This document shows positions 28,333-38,103 of a DNA stretch of 64,000 bases, piece by piece; within the stretch, counting starts at the first letter, position 1; each line of letters starts with the position of its first letter. The stretch is from Chloroflexota bacterium. Its GTDB lineage: Bacteria > Chloroflexota > Limnocylindria > Limnocylindrales > CSP1-4. A model generated the notes under the pieces. It saw only the letters and a program-made list of their open reading frames with translations. It did no database searches and was not told the origin of the DNA. The position numbers were made by a program, and so were the translations under genes. The stretch is from the NCBI GenBank assembly GCA_016191395.1, contig JACPOS010000025.1:1-64000 (forward strand), given 5' to 3'.

Positions 28333-29855
28333 GCCGCGAGCCCTCCGCCGAACGACGCGCCGCCCATCAGCAGGCCAAGATTCTCGTACGTCGCATCCTC
28401 GCCGGCGAGGATGCCGACGATCTTGCCGTCGAACATCACCGCGATGCGGTCGCCGACCGCGAGCACCTCGTCGAGCTCCGTGCTGACGAGCAGGATGGCT
28501 GCGCCCCCGTCGCGCTGCTCGATGAGCCGCCGATGGATGTACTCGATGGAGCCGACGTCAAGACCGCGCGTCGGTTGCGCCGCGAGCACGAGCTGGACCG
28601 GTACGGAGAACTCGCGCGCCACGACCACCTTCTGCTGGTTCCCGCCCGACAGCGAGCCCGCGTACGTGTCGATGGACGGCGTGCGGATGTCGAAGTCCTT
28701 GACCCCCTGGGCGGCGCGCTCGCGCACGGCCTTGAGGTCGAAGATGCCGTTCCTGCTGTACGGTGCCTTGTGGTAGCTGTCGAGGATGTAGTTCTCGGCC
28801 ACGGTCATGTAGTCGATCAGCCCATCGCGGCCGCGGTCCTCCGGGATGTGGGCGACGCCGAGATCCGATACGTGCCGCGGGCTCGACTTCTCGGTGTGGT
28901 GGCCACCGATCGTGATCTGGCCGGAATCGATGGGCCGGAGGCCGGTGATGGCCTCAACGAGCTCCGTCTGCCCGTTACCCTGGACGCCCGCGATGACCAC
29001 GATCTCGCCGGCGCGGACCTCCAGGTCCACGCCTTTGACCGCCATCTCCAGGCGGTCGTCCCGGACCTGCAGGTTCTCGACGTGTAGGACGACGTCACCG
29101 GGTTTCGCCGGCCCCTTCGGCACGATCAGCTCCACGTCGCGCCCGACCATGAGGTTGGCCAGCTGCTGGCGCGTTGCGCTCTTGGGGTCTGCCGTACCGG
29201 CCACGCGCCCGCGGCGGAGCACGACGATGTCGTCCGCGACCTCGAGGACCTCGTTGAGCTTGTGGGTGATGAAGATCACCGTGGTCCCGCCCGCCGCGAG
29301 CGATCGGATGATCGCGAAGAGCTCCTCAGTCTCGTACGGCGTCAGCACCGCGCTGGGCTCGTCCAGCACGAGGATGTCGCTGTGGCGGTACAGCGCCTTC
29401 AGGATCTCGACGCGCTGGCGGACGCCAACCGGCAGGTTCTCGATCTTCGCGTCCGGATCGACCTCCAGCTTGTACTGCTCCGAGAGCTCGACGATGCGCT
29501 TGCGCGCCGCGGCTCGATCAAAGGTGCCGAGGAACCCCGTGACGGTCTCTGCGCCGAGGGCGACCGCCTCGACGACGTCGAACACGGGCACGAGCATGAA
29601 GTGCTGGTGGACCATCCCGACGCCCGCGCGGATCGCGGCCACCGGGTCGTCGAAGGTGCGCTCCTCGCCGTCGATGAAGATCTGGCCCGAATCCGGCTTG
29701 TAGAGGCCGGACAGGATGTTCATGAGCGTGGTCTTGCCCGCGCCGTTCTCGCCGAGCATGCCGAGCACCTTGCCCCGGTCGGCAGAGATGGAGATCCTGT
29801 CGTTCGCGAGCACGCCGGGGAACTGCTTGGTGATATCGCGAAGCTCGAGCCGCAT
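28329..29855 (-). CDS. ABC transporter ATP-binding protein with two ATPase domains (nucleoside/sugar type)
   Basis: LGENGAGKTTLMNILSGLYKPDSG, LSGGNQQKVVVAREF. Confidence 0.94.
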   Translation of the reverse strand: MRLELRDITKQFPGVLANDRISISADRGKVLGMLGENGAGKTTLMNILSGLYKPDSGQIFIDGEERTFDDPVAAIRAGVGMVHQHFMLVPVFDVVEAVALGAETVTGFLGTFDRAAARKRIVELSEQYKLEVDPDAKIENLPVGVRQRVEILKALYRHSDILVLDEPSAVLTPYETEELFAIIRSLAAGGTTVIFITHKLNEVLEVADDIVVLRRGRVAGTADPKSATRQQLANLMVGRDVELIVPKGPAKPGDVVLHVENLQVRDDRLEMAVKGVDLEVRAGEIVVIAGVQGNGQTELVEAITGLRPIDSGQITIGGHHTEKSSPRHVSDLGVAHIPEDRGRDGLIDYMTVAENYILDSYHKAPYSRNGIFDLKAVRERAAQGVKDFDIRTPSIDTYAGSLSGGNQQKVVVAREFSVPVQLVLAAQPTRGLDVGSIEYIHRRLIEQRDGGAAILLVSTELDEVLAVGDRIAVMFDGKIVGILAGEDATYENLGLLMGGASFGGGLAA

Positions 29856-29896
29856 TGGGGTTATGCCTCGAGGGGGACGTTCGTTGGGGAATGTTG

Positions 29897-29933
29897 ACTG
29901 CCCCCGGTCCGCGATGCGGGCCGGGGGCAGTCC
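29897..29933 (-). promoter_or_regulatory. Intercistronic hairpin between BMP gene and ATPase gene
   Basis: GACTGCCCCCGG ... CCGGGGGCAGTC, 12-bp perfect outer stem with inner CCGC/GCGG; no T tract. Confidence 0.7.
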
Positions 29934-29963
29934 AATGCTGGGTCCTGGACTGTCTCGAGCGAG

Positions 29964-31154
29964 CTAGCAGCCGCGCCCGAGGAAGGTGCAGACCTTGACG
30001 GTCCCGAGGCCCAACGCCGACTTGAGGTCGGCAAGCTCGGCCTTGAGCTCCGCTGAGAGCTGCGTGTCGTAATCGTGGAACGGGGAGAGCAGCACGCCGT
30101 TGTTGGCGATGGTGCCAGAGTAATCCTTGCCGCCGAGATAGCCGGTATTGGCCTGGTTGAAGAAGTCGAGGACGGAGACGTCGATCGCCTTCTGGGCCGA
30201 GGTCAGGATGGCCTTGTTGGTCGGCGGGCCGATACTGAGGTACTGGTCGGTGTCCACGCCGATGGCCCACTTGCCGGCCTCGGACATGGCCTTGATGGAG
30301 CCGTTGCCGGTGCCGCCCGCGACGGGATGGACGATGTCCACGCCCTGGTCGAGGAACGTCTTGGCGAGCTCCTCACCCTTGGTCGGGTTGACCCAGGTGT
30401 CGTTGCCGCCGCTGCCGCCGACAAACGTGCCACTGGTGGAAGGATCCTTGAGAGAGCCGTCCCAGCCGAGCAGCTTGACGGTGGTGCCCTTCTGCTGGTT
30501 GTGGTACTGGATGCCGGCGTACAGGCCGTCCATGAAGCGGGTGACGCCCGGGAAGGCGAGGCCGCCGTACGTGCCGACTTTGCCGCTCTTGGTCCAGCCG
30601 GCGGCGAGGTAGCCCGCGAGCATCGCGGCCTGGTCGACCTGGTAGTCGAGGCCCGTGAAGTTCGCCGGCTGCGGGGTGTCATCCGCGTTACCACAGGTGA
30701 AGTCCGGTCCGCAGGCGTTCCAAGCCGTGTCGACCTGGGCAAACGCGATCTTCGGGTTGGCCTTCGCGGCATCGGCGGTGGCCTTCGACTGCAGGAAGCC
30801 GACCGTCACGATGGCCTGGCAGCCCTTGTCGATCAGGGTCTGGATGTTGTTGGTGTAGTCCGTGGCGCCCTGCGCCTCGCTGAAGAAGGTCGTGTAGCCC
30901 GCCGCCTTGGCGTCTTCGAGGCCCTTCTTGGCAAGGTCGTTGAAGCCCTTGTCGCCGAGGCCGCCGGTGTCAAACGCCACGCAGGCGACGATCTTCGCCT
31001 TCCCGGTTGGACCTGCCGTGCCCGGCGCAGTCGTGGGGCCCGAGGTCGCGGTGCCACCGGTTCCCGGCGCGGTGGTCGGCGCGCCCGAGCTGCACGCCGC
31101 GAAAATCAGGGCCGCCGAGGCGCCAAGCCCAAGCAGCCTCCTGGAAATCGTCAA
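29964..31154 (-). CDS. BMP-family substrate-binding lipoprotein
   Basis: Lipobox LIFAACSSG; CVAFDTGGLGDKGFNDLAKKGLEDAK; TTG start preceded by AGAGGAGGAGCAACAG. Confidence 0.92.
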   Translation of the reverse strand: MTISRRLLGLGASAALIFAACSSGAPTTAPGTGGTATSGPTTAPGTAGPTGKAKIVACVAFDTGGLGDKGFNDLAKKGLEDAKAAGYTTFFSEAQGATDYTNNIQTLIDKGCQAIVTVGFLQSKATADAAKANPKIAFAQVDTAWNACGPDFTCGNADDTPQPANFTGLDYQVDQAAMLAGYLAAGWTKSGKVGTYGGLAFPGVTRFMDGLYAGIQYHNQQKGTTVKLLGWDGSLKDPSTSGTFVGGSGGNDTWVNPTKGEELAKTFLDQGVDIVHPVAGGTGNGSIKAMSEAGKWAIGVDTDQYLSIGPPTNKAILTSAQKAIDVSVLDFFNQANTGYLGGKDYSGTIANNGVLLSPFHDYDTQLSAELKAELADLKSALGLGTVKVCTFLGRGC

Positions 31155-31225
31155 CTGTTGCTCCTCCTCTGTACGCCGGCCCTCCAAGGAATCGCCGGTC
31201 GTTCGAGGCAGGATACGCTAGCCCA

Positions 31226-31750
31226 ATGGCCCGCGTCGATGGTCTCCGCATGCTCGAATCGGACTCGGAGGCGCGCCGTCGCGAGCGCCGGGACTGGACG
31301 GCCGAGCTGCTCGACCTGGAGGCGGGTCGCATCGGGGTTCCGGTGCTCGACCGGGATGGAATCCGGGCCCTCCTCGGCATGAAGCCGCGCATCGCGATCG
31401 TGGGTGCGTCGCCCAACCCGACCCGGCCGTCGTACGGCGTCCTCGTGGACCTCCAGGGGCTCGGCTACGACGTCGTTCCGGTGAACCCGTCGGCAGAAGA
31501 GGTCGCCGGACTGCGCTGTTACGCGTCGCTTCGCGAGGCGGTCGACGCGACGGGGCCGGTCGACATCGTGGACGTGTTCCGGCTGCCACCTGCCTGCCCG
31601 GAGCACGCTCGCGAGGCCGTCGCGGTGGGCGCGCACTGCCTCTGGCTCCAGCTCGGCATCGCCAGCCGCGAGGCAGGCCGGATCGCGCACGAGGGCGGCC
31701 TCAGCGTCGTGATGAACCGGTGCCTGGCGGTCGAGGCAGCCCGGCTGTGA
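31226..31750 (+). CDS. CoA-binding domain protein
   Basis: RIAIVGASPNPTRPSYGVLVDLQGLGYDVVPVNP; VDIVDVFR; ATG at 31226. Confidence 0.85.
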   Translation: MARVDGLRMLESDSEARRRERRDWTAELLDLEAGRIGVPVLDRDGIRALLGMKPRIAIVGASPNPTRPSYGVLVDLQGLGYDVVPVNPSAEEVAGLRCYASLREAVDATGPVDIVDVFRLPPACPEHAREAVAVGAHCLWLQLGIASREAGRIAHEGGLSVVMNRCLAVEAARL

Positions 31751-32661
31751 TCGAGGCGGCCGCCAGACCGGCCCTCCTACGCGAGATCGAGGCGATCGCT
31801 GCGCGCCCCGGCGGCGACAGCACGATCTCCCGATCCGTCGCCGAGGAGCTGGTGGCGAGGCACGGGCTCGGGTCTACCGTCCAGCTGGCGCTGCTCGCCC
31901 TCCCGGTCGCCGGGGCCATGGCCCGCTGCGAGATCTCCGGCTTCCGGGTTGCCGCGGTTGGCATCGAGGCAGAGACGGGCGCCTTCTTGCTCGGCGGAAA
32001 CCTGGAGTTCCCGGGCACCGACCTCGGCACGACCGTCCATGCGGAGGGATTCGTCGCGCTCCGCGCCCGCGCTCGCGGGAACACCCTCGCCACCCTCGCG
32101 GTCCGCGAGGCGCATCCGTGTGCCCACTGCCGCCAGACGCTGTCGGAGTCTGCGTCCGCTGACGGCCTGCGGCTCGTGGACCTCGCGGGCTCGGACCTGA
32201 CCCTCGCGGACCTGTACCCGTGGCCGTTCCGACCGAGCGCCCTCGGGATCGCGGGCGACGCCGGCGGGCGGACGAACTGGCCGAACCTCGAAGGCCTGGA
32301 CGCCCGGCACCGTGGCGATGGCGACATTCCGCCCGACGTCGCAGCTGGCCTGCTCGACGCTGGCCGGCGCGCCCATGCCCCCTACTCCGGCGCTCCGAGC
32401 GCCGTGGCGCTCCGAACGGCGGCCGGACGGCTGCTCGCCGCTGGCTGCGTGGAGAGCGTGTCGTTCAACCCGACCACCACCGCGCTCCAGGCAGCGCTCG
32501 TGGAGGCCGTGGCCACCCGCGCGGATCTCGCCGCGATCACCGACGCATGGCTTGCCTCCACGGCCGGCGGCCCGGTGGATCCGGAGCCTGCGTTTCGGGC
32601 GCTGCTCGCGGCCGTCGCGCCAGGCGCGAGCGCCCGCGTCGTCCATTGGCGCAGTCACTAG
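31747..32661 (+). CDS. cdd: Cytidine deaminase (two-domain type)
   Basis: TTVHAEGFVAL and HPCAHCRQTL zinc motifs; GTGA overlap with the preceding gene. Confidence 0.88.
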   Translation: MIEAAARPALLREIEAIAARPGGDSTISRSVAEELVARHGLGSTVQLALLALPVAGAMARCEISGFRVAAVGIEAETGAFLLGGNLEFPGTDLGTTVHAEGFVALRARARGNTLATLAVREAHPCAHCRQTLSESASADGLRLVDLAGSDLTLADLYPWPFRPSALGIAGDAGGRTNWPNLEGLDARHRGDGDIPPDVAAGLLDAGRRAHAPYSGAPSAVALRTAAGRLLAAGCVESVSFNPTTTALQAALVEAVATRADLAAITDAWLASTAGGPVDPEPAFRALLAAVAPGASARVVHWRSH

Positions 32662-32678
32662 GCAGCGGGAGCCAGCCG

Positions 32679-33431
32679 GTGGTGGATCGCTCGAACTGGT
32701 GGACGGCCCTGCCGCCGAGCGCCGCTGCGAACCTCGCCCAGGTCTGGATTCCGGTGGGGTTGCCGGGCTTCACCGGCGACCAGAAGGCGCGGCGGGTCGC
32801 GCTGCTCGACGGGCGCTTCGGCGCGGATGGCTGGCGGCAGGGCCACATCGTTCGCGGCCGCGTGCTGACGCCTGCCGAGGCGATCCTCGAGTACGAGGCC
32901 TCGTATCGGGCCTTCCTCCGTGCGAATCGACCGCTCGTGGCGTTTCTCGCGGATGTGTGCGGCAACGTCTACGACAACGCGGTCGAGAACGTGCGCGACG
33001 ATGACTACCTGCAGCCGCACACCACGTCCAACCACTACCAGGACATCTCTGTGCGCCGGGTGATCGCGGAGCTCGTGGACGATCCGGCATGGCCGGAGGT
33101 CAGAGCGACCGAGCCGGGCGAGGCAGACCTGCTGGACCTCGGGACCGGGCGGCGGGAGCGCGTGCCGCGTGCGTCGGGGATGCGCGGCGACGGCCTGCTG
33201 CAGATCCGCGAGCCGGACTCGCCGGGCTACATGCTGAGTCCCGCCGTCGTGCCGGTCCACGATCCCGCCCTGATCACGGCGCTCCCGAGCCGGATCGAGT
33301 GGTACCACCTCGAGGGCTGCGGCCATCTCTCGGTCGAGGCGTTCTGGCAGATGAGCAAGGTCGTGGAAGTGCGCTATGACCGGTTCCTCGCCTCGGGCGC
33401 GCACCGGGCGGACCCGCTCGCGGGCTCGTGA
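32679..33431 (+). CDS. Conserved-looking protein of unknown function in nucleoside salvage cluster
   Basis: About 250 aa, collinear between cytidine deaminase and PfkB kinase; no family recognised; start uncertain. Confidence 0.7.
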   Translation: MVDRSNWWTALPPSAAANLAQVWIPVGLPGFTGDQKARRVALLDGRFGADGWRQGHIVRGRVLTPAEAILEYEASYRAFLRANRPLVAFLADVCGNVYDNAVENVRDDDYLQPHTTSNHYQDISVRRVIAELVDDPAWPEVRATEPGEADLLDLGTGRRERVPRASGMRGDGLLQIREPDSPGYMLSPAVVPVHDPALITALPSRIEWYHLEGCGHLSVEAFWQMSKVVEVRYDRFLASGAHRADPLAGS

Positions 33432-33444
33432 GCGGCGCAGGCAG

Positions 33445-34302
33445 GTGAGCCGTTCCGGCACGCTCCTCCTCGGCACGATCAGCCTGGATCACTACCTCTC
33501 GAGCGGCGAGGTCCTGCCCGGCGGCGGCGTGCTGAACATGGCGTGGCACTGGCGGCGACTCGGGCGCGGGTTCGAGCTCCTGACGCGCGTGGGCGCCGTC
33601 GACGGCGGCCCGATCAAGGCGTTCCTGGATCGCCACGGCATCCGCACGGTCTCGCGGGTCGATCTCGCCGCACCCGGCGTCTCCAGCGCGATCGACATCG
33701 AGATCCTTCCCGACCGGCAGCCACACATGGACAACTTCGTCCCGGGCGTCTGGGAGGACTACCGGCTCACGGCACGGGAGCGGGATTCGCTGCGGACCGC
33801 GAAGCGGCTGCACGTCGTGCTCGTCGAGGGCGCGATCGCGGAGCTGGCGCGGCTCGCCGCCAACGGAGCGCTCGCCGGGATCGCGGTCTCGGCGGACTTC
33901 CTCGGCTTCCGCCACTACACGGTTGAGCGGCTCGCGGAGACCATGCGCCACGTCGACCTCGGGTTCATCGGCTGGCCCGGCGCCGAGGACGACCCCACGG
34001 TCGCGGGCATGCGTGCGGTCGCGTTCGATCTCGGTCGCGTCCTCGTCGTGACGATGGGCGCGCGTTCGGTCCTGGTCTTCGACGGCCGGCCGTCGACCCC
34101 CGCGGGCGACCGCGAACGCCGGTACCCGGTTCAGTCGGTCGAGGTCGCCGGGACGACGCTGGGTTGCGGCGACGCGTTCATCGCCTGGTTCCTCGACGAG
34201 CTGTGGCGCGGGAACGACCTCGCCGCCGCCGTTGCGCGCGGCATGATTGGCGGCGCACAGGCCACGGCGTGGCCGCGTCCGCTCCCCGACGACGCGTACT
34301 GA
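33445..34302 (+). CDS. PfkB-family carbohydrate/nucleoside kinase
   Basis: GGGVLNMAWHWRRLG N-terminal region; TTLGCGDAFIAWFLDEL C-terminal signature variant of DTxGAGD. Confidence 0.85.
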   Translation: MSRSGTLLLGTISLDHYLSSGEVLPGGGVLNMAWHWRRLGRGFELLTRVGAVDGGPIKAFLDRHGIRTVSRVDLAAPGVSSAIDIEILPDRQPHMDNFVPGVWEDYRLTARERDSLRTAKRLHVVLVEGAIAELARLAANGALAGIAVSADFLGFRHYTVERLAETMRHVDLGFIGWPGAEDDPTVAGMRAVAFDLGRVLVVTMGARSVLVFDGRPSTPAGDRERRYPVQSVEVAGTTLGCGDAFIAWFLDELWRGNDLAAAVARGMIGGAQATAWPRPLPDDAY

Positions 34303-34311
34303 GGAGACCCG

Positions 34312-35088
34312 ATGCCCCAGATCCACCTGCACGCCGAACCCGGCGACTACGCGCCGACCGTGATCCTGCCCGGCGACCCGATCCGTGCGACGAAGATCGC
34401 GGCTCGCTTCGACGGCGGCCTCGAGAACACTCGCCAGGTGAACGCCAATCGCGGGCTCGTGGGCTATACGGGCACCGTGCAGGGGGTCCCGGTCTCCGTC
34501 CAGGTGACGATGATGGGCTCGCCCACGACGGGCATCGTCGTGGAGGAGCTGCTGATGCTCGGCGTGACGACGCTCATCCGGGTCGGCACGACGGGAGCGT
34601 TCGGCAAGGCGCAGATCGGCGATGTCATCGTGGCGATGGCCTCCGTTGGGTGGACGGGCCACGCGAACGTCATCGGCGCCGGCGAGCCCACGGCGCCGAC
34701 CGCCGACCTCGATGTCGTGCTCGCCCTTCGCGACGCCGCCCGGGCGACGGGGCTCACCACGCACGTCGGCCCGATCGTCACCGGCGACGTGTTCTACGGC
34801 GACCCGAAGCCGGTCTACCGATGGGGTCGGCGGGGCTACCTCTCGGTGGAGATGGAGACCGCGACGCTGTACCTGCTGGCGATGCGCGAGCGCGCGAAGG
34901 GCCGCCCGATCCGGGCTGGCTCCATCCTGACCGTGTCCGACGTCCTGTTCGACCCGGACGATCCGGACGCCGCCGAGCGCTCCGGCGGCAAGGCCTTCTA
35001 TCGGCCGCCCGAGGACGAGGTGAACCGCCGCGTCGACCTCACGATCGGCGCCGCCCTCGCCGCCGCCGCGGCACTCGGTCGCGGCTGA
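34312..35088 (+). CDS. Nucleoside phosphorylase (PNP/UDP family)
   Basis: VILPGDPIRATKIA, GSPTTGIVVEELL, RVGTTGAFG, VEMETATLYLLA. Confidence 0.92.
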   Translation: MPQIHLHAEPGDYAPTVILPGDPIRATKIAARFDGGLENTRQVNANRGLVGYTGTVQGVPVSVQVTMMGSPTTGIVVEELLMLGVTTLIRVGTTGAFGKAQIGDVIVAMASVGWTGHANVIGAGEPTAPTADLDVVLALRDAARATGLTTHVGPIVTGDVFYGDPKPVYRWGRRGYLSVEMETATLYLLAMRERAKGRPIRAGSILTVSDVLFDPDDPDAAERSGGKAFYRPPEDEVNRRVDLTIGAALAAAAALGRG

Positions 35089-35097
35089 ACGGCGCCC

Positions 35098-36264
35098 CTA
35101 CGGGACGAACGAGAGGCCGAGCTCGAAGTCCGCGATCAGGTCGTCGATGTCCTCGCAGCCGACGGACACCCGGATCAGGCCGCCGCGCTTGGGCTGCGGA
35201 TAGACCAGCGTGAAGATGTCGCCGAGGCTGACGCCGATGTCGCACAGGGCGAGGTGATCGGTGAACGCGGCCATGCCCTCGACGCCGCCCCGGGGCTGGA
35301 ACGCGAGCATCCCGCCCCCACGGCCCTCGATGAGCCGAGCGGCAACCCCGGCATCCGGGTGGGACGCGAGCCCGGGGTAGCGAACCCACTCGACCTTTGG
35401 GCTTGCCTCGAGGAAGACCGCAAGCCGGAAGGCGTTCTCCGACGCGGCCTTCGAACGAAGCGGGAGCGAGCGGACGCCACGGAGCACGAGCCAGCTCGCG
35501 AACGGGCTCGCGGCCTGGCCGAGCGTGTCGACCTGCTTGCGGATGGGATCGAGGAGTGCGCGCCTGCCCGTGACCGCGCCGGACACCGCGTCGCCGTGGC
35601 CCGAGAGCCACTTCGTCGCGGCGTGGACGACGAGATCGGCGCCATGCTCGATCGGGCGAAGGAGGGCCGGCGCGAGGAACGTGTTGTCGGCCACGACGAT
35701 CAGCCCGTGCCGGTGGCCGAGGGCCGCCAGGGCATCGATATCGGCGACGCGGAGGCGAGGGTTCGTGGCCGTCTCGAAGAAGAGCACCTTCGTCGCGGGC
35801 GTGATCGCGGCCTCCACGGCCGCCAGGTCCGTCATGTCGACCGGCGTCACGCCGATGCCGCGGCGCGGGAAGTCGTCCTCCAGCAGCACGCGCGTGATCA
35901 CGAACAGCTCGTCGCCGACGACGACGTGGTCCCCGCTCCCGAGATGCGCCAGCAGCGTGGACGAGACGCACGCCATGCCCGACGACGCCACGACGCAGTC
36001 CTCCGCGCCGTCGATCGAGGCGAGCTTCTCCTCGAGGGCGCGCGTCGTCGGGTTGCCGGTGCGCGAGTAGAAATACGAGGTGGGATCCCACGCCATCGCC
36101 GCGTCCACCGCGGCCTCCTTCTCCGCCGCCGAGTCGAAGGCGAACGTGGCCGTGGCGTAGATCGGGGTGTTGTGCGCGTGCGTCACCGGGTCCGGGCGCT
36201 CGCCTGCGTGGATCGCGCGCGTCGCAAAGCCGCGCCCGTGCGTCCGCTTCCTTGCCACGGCCAC
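35098..36264 (-). CDS. Trans-sulfuration PLP enzyme (cystathionine gamma-synthase/lyase family)
   Basis: TRAIHAGERPDPVTHAHNTPIYATATF, YSRTGNPTTRALEEKLA, HAATKWLSGHGD PLP lysine. Confidence 0.9.
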   Translation of the reverse strand: MAVARKRTHGRGFATRAIHAGERPDPVTHAHNTPIYATATFAFDSAAEKEAAVDAAMAWDPTSYFYSRTGNPTTRALEEKLASIDGAEDCVVASSGMACVSSTLLAHLGSGDHVVVGDELFVITRVLLEDDFPRRGIGVTPVDMTDLAAVEAAITPATKVLFFETATNPRLRVADIDALAALGHRHGLIVVADNTFLAPALLRPIEHGADLVVHAATKWLSGHGDAVSGAVTGRRALLDPIRKQVDTLGQAASPFASWLVLRGVRSLPLRSKAASENAFRLAVFLEASPKVEWVRYPGLASHPDAGVAARLIEGRGGGMLAFQPRGGVEGMAAFTDHLALCDIGVSLGDIFTLVYPQPKRGGLIRVSVGCEDIDDLIADFELGLSFVP

Positions 36265-36274
36265 CCCTTCGTGC

Positions 36275-36547
36275 CTACCGGACCAGCAGGCCGACGATCG
36301 CGACGACGATGCCCGCCCCCGCGATGAGCGCCCCGTCGCGGACCTGCTTGCGCAGGACCGCCATCGCCACGGAGGCACCGGTCGTGCCGGTGTCGCGGAG
36401 GCCGCCTCGCCATGATTCGTAGCGTGCGATGTTCGCGTCCTGCTCCTTGAGCGCCTGGTAGCGCGCCCACGGCGCACGCGCCCGGCCATACCCGAAGGCC
36501 ATCAGCGCGACGCCGATGACGAGCAGGGCCAGGTTGAGCAGGCCCAT
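36275..36547 (-). CDS. Small membrane protein
   Basis: 90 aa; N- and C-terminal hydrophobic segments; overlaps gatB stop/start by 1 nt. Confidence 0.6.
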   Translation of the reverse strand: MGLLNLALLVIGVALMAFGYGRARAPWARYQALKEQDANIARYESWRGGLRDTGTTGASVAMAVLRKQVRDGALIAGAGIVVAIVGLLVR

Positions 36548-38025
36548 CAGGACTCCGCCACGCCGATCCGGTCGCGGATCGCCGCGGCGACCACCGCGGC
36601 GTTCGCCTGACCACGGGTCGCCTTCATGACCTGACCCACGAGGAACCCGATCGCCTGGGGCTTGCCCGTACGAACGTCCGCCACCGCTGCGGGGTTGGCG
36701 GCAAGGATCTCGTCGATGACGGGCCCGAGGGACGCGGTGTCCGAGATCTGGGCGAGGCCCAGCCGCTGCACGATCGCCTCGATCGTGTCGCCGTTCGCGA
36801 CGTGCGCCTCCAGCACCGCCCTGCCGGACGAGCGGTTGATCGAGCCGTCCGCGACGCGCCGCACGAGGTCGGCGAGCGCGGCGGGATCCACCGTGACCGT
36901 GTCGCTGGACGCGTTCCGGATCCGGAGGTAGTCGCCGGTCACCCAGTTCGCGACCGGCTTCGCCTCCAGGCCCGGTGCCGCGGCGAGGGTCGCCTCGAAC
37001 ACGCGGCCGGCGTCGGCATCGGCGACCAGCACGGCTGCGTCGTACGCGGAGAGACCAAGCACGTCCCGGTAGCGCGCACGGCGTGCAGCGGGCAGCTCCG
37101 CGAGGCCCACGCGGATGCCGGCCAGCCAGACGGCGTCGACGCGCAACGGCGGGAGGTCCGGCTCCGGGAAGTAGCGATAGTCGTCAGAGGTCTCCTTGCT
37201 GCGCATGTGGTAGGTCTCGCCGCGCTCGTCGGACCAGCCGCGTGTCTCCATCCGCAGCGGCTCGCCGGCGTCCAGGGCGGCCGCCTGCCGCTCGATCTAG
37301 AACTCGATCGCCCGTTCCACCGAGCGGAACGAGTTCATGTTCTTGACCTCGACGCGCGTCCCGAACGCCTCGGTGCCGCGCTTCCGCAGCGAGACGTTCG
37401 CCTCCACCCGCAGCTGGCCGCGCTCCATGTCCGCGTCCGACGCGCCGATGGTCCGAAGGAGCAGCTGCAGCTCCTCCGCGTAGCGCCTGGCCTGCTCCGC
37501 GGTCCGGATGTCCGGGTCCGTGACGATCTCCATGAGCGGCGCACCGGACCGGTTGAAGTCCACGAGGCTCAGGCGCTCCCCCGCCGGGCCTTCGCCATGG
37601 ACGAGCTTCGCCGTGTCCTCCTCGAGGTGCGCCCGCGTGATCCCCGTCGTGAACGGGCCGTCGGAGGTGTCGAACGTCAGCGTGCCCGCCGACGCGAGGG
37701 GGAGGTCGTACTGGCTGATCTGGTAGCCCTTGGGCAGGTCCGGGTAGAAGTAGTTCTTGCGATCCCAGCGGGTCGCCTCCGGCGTCGACGCGCCGATGGC
37801 CGCCCCGGTCGCGAGGACCAGCTCCACCGCGCGCCTGTTGATCACGGGCAGGGCGCCGGGGAGCCCCAGGCAGACCGGGCAGACGTGGCTGTTCGGGCGG
37901 TGTCCGTCGTAGGCCGTGGAGCACGCGCAGAACATCTTCGAGGCCGTCTTCAGCTGGCAGTGGACCTCGATGCCGATGACGGCCTCGTAGCGATCCAGCG
38001 CGGTCGACAGGGCACTCGCAGGCAT
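36547..38025 (-). pseudogene. gatB: Asp/Glu-tRNA amidotransferase subunit B, interrupted by in-frame TAG at 37297-37299
   Basis: Upstream part YEAVIGIEVHCQLKTASKMFC...[19 protein letters not shown] and downstream part [51 protein letters not shown] are in the same frame, separated by one TAG. Confidence 0.93.
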
Positions 38026-38103
38026 GCCCCGAGTGTCGCACACGCGGCAGTCAGCCCGGGATGAGCCCCGGATCGGCGCTCGCGACGCCGTGCAGGAACG
38101 CGG

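Noticed and set aside
36547-37251. Separate gene for the C-terminal half of GatB
   Set aside because: The frame continues upstream through [15 protein letters not shown] to the TAG and joins the N-terminal half, and no SD precedes the ATG at 37251, so a single interrupted gatB is the simpler reading.
37251-37299. TAG recoded as an amino acid genome-wide
   Set aside because: Other clear genes in the window end with TAG (for example the HTH gene at 7510 and dnaE at 18411), so global reassignment is not supported.
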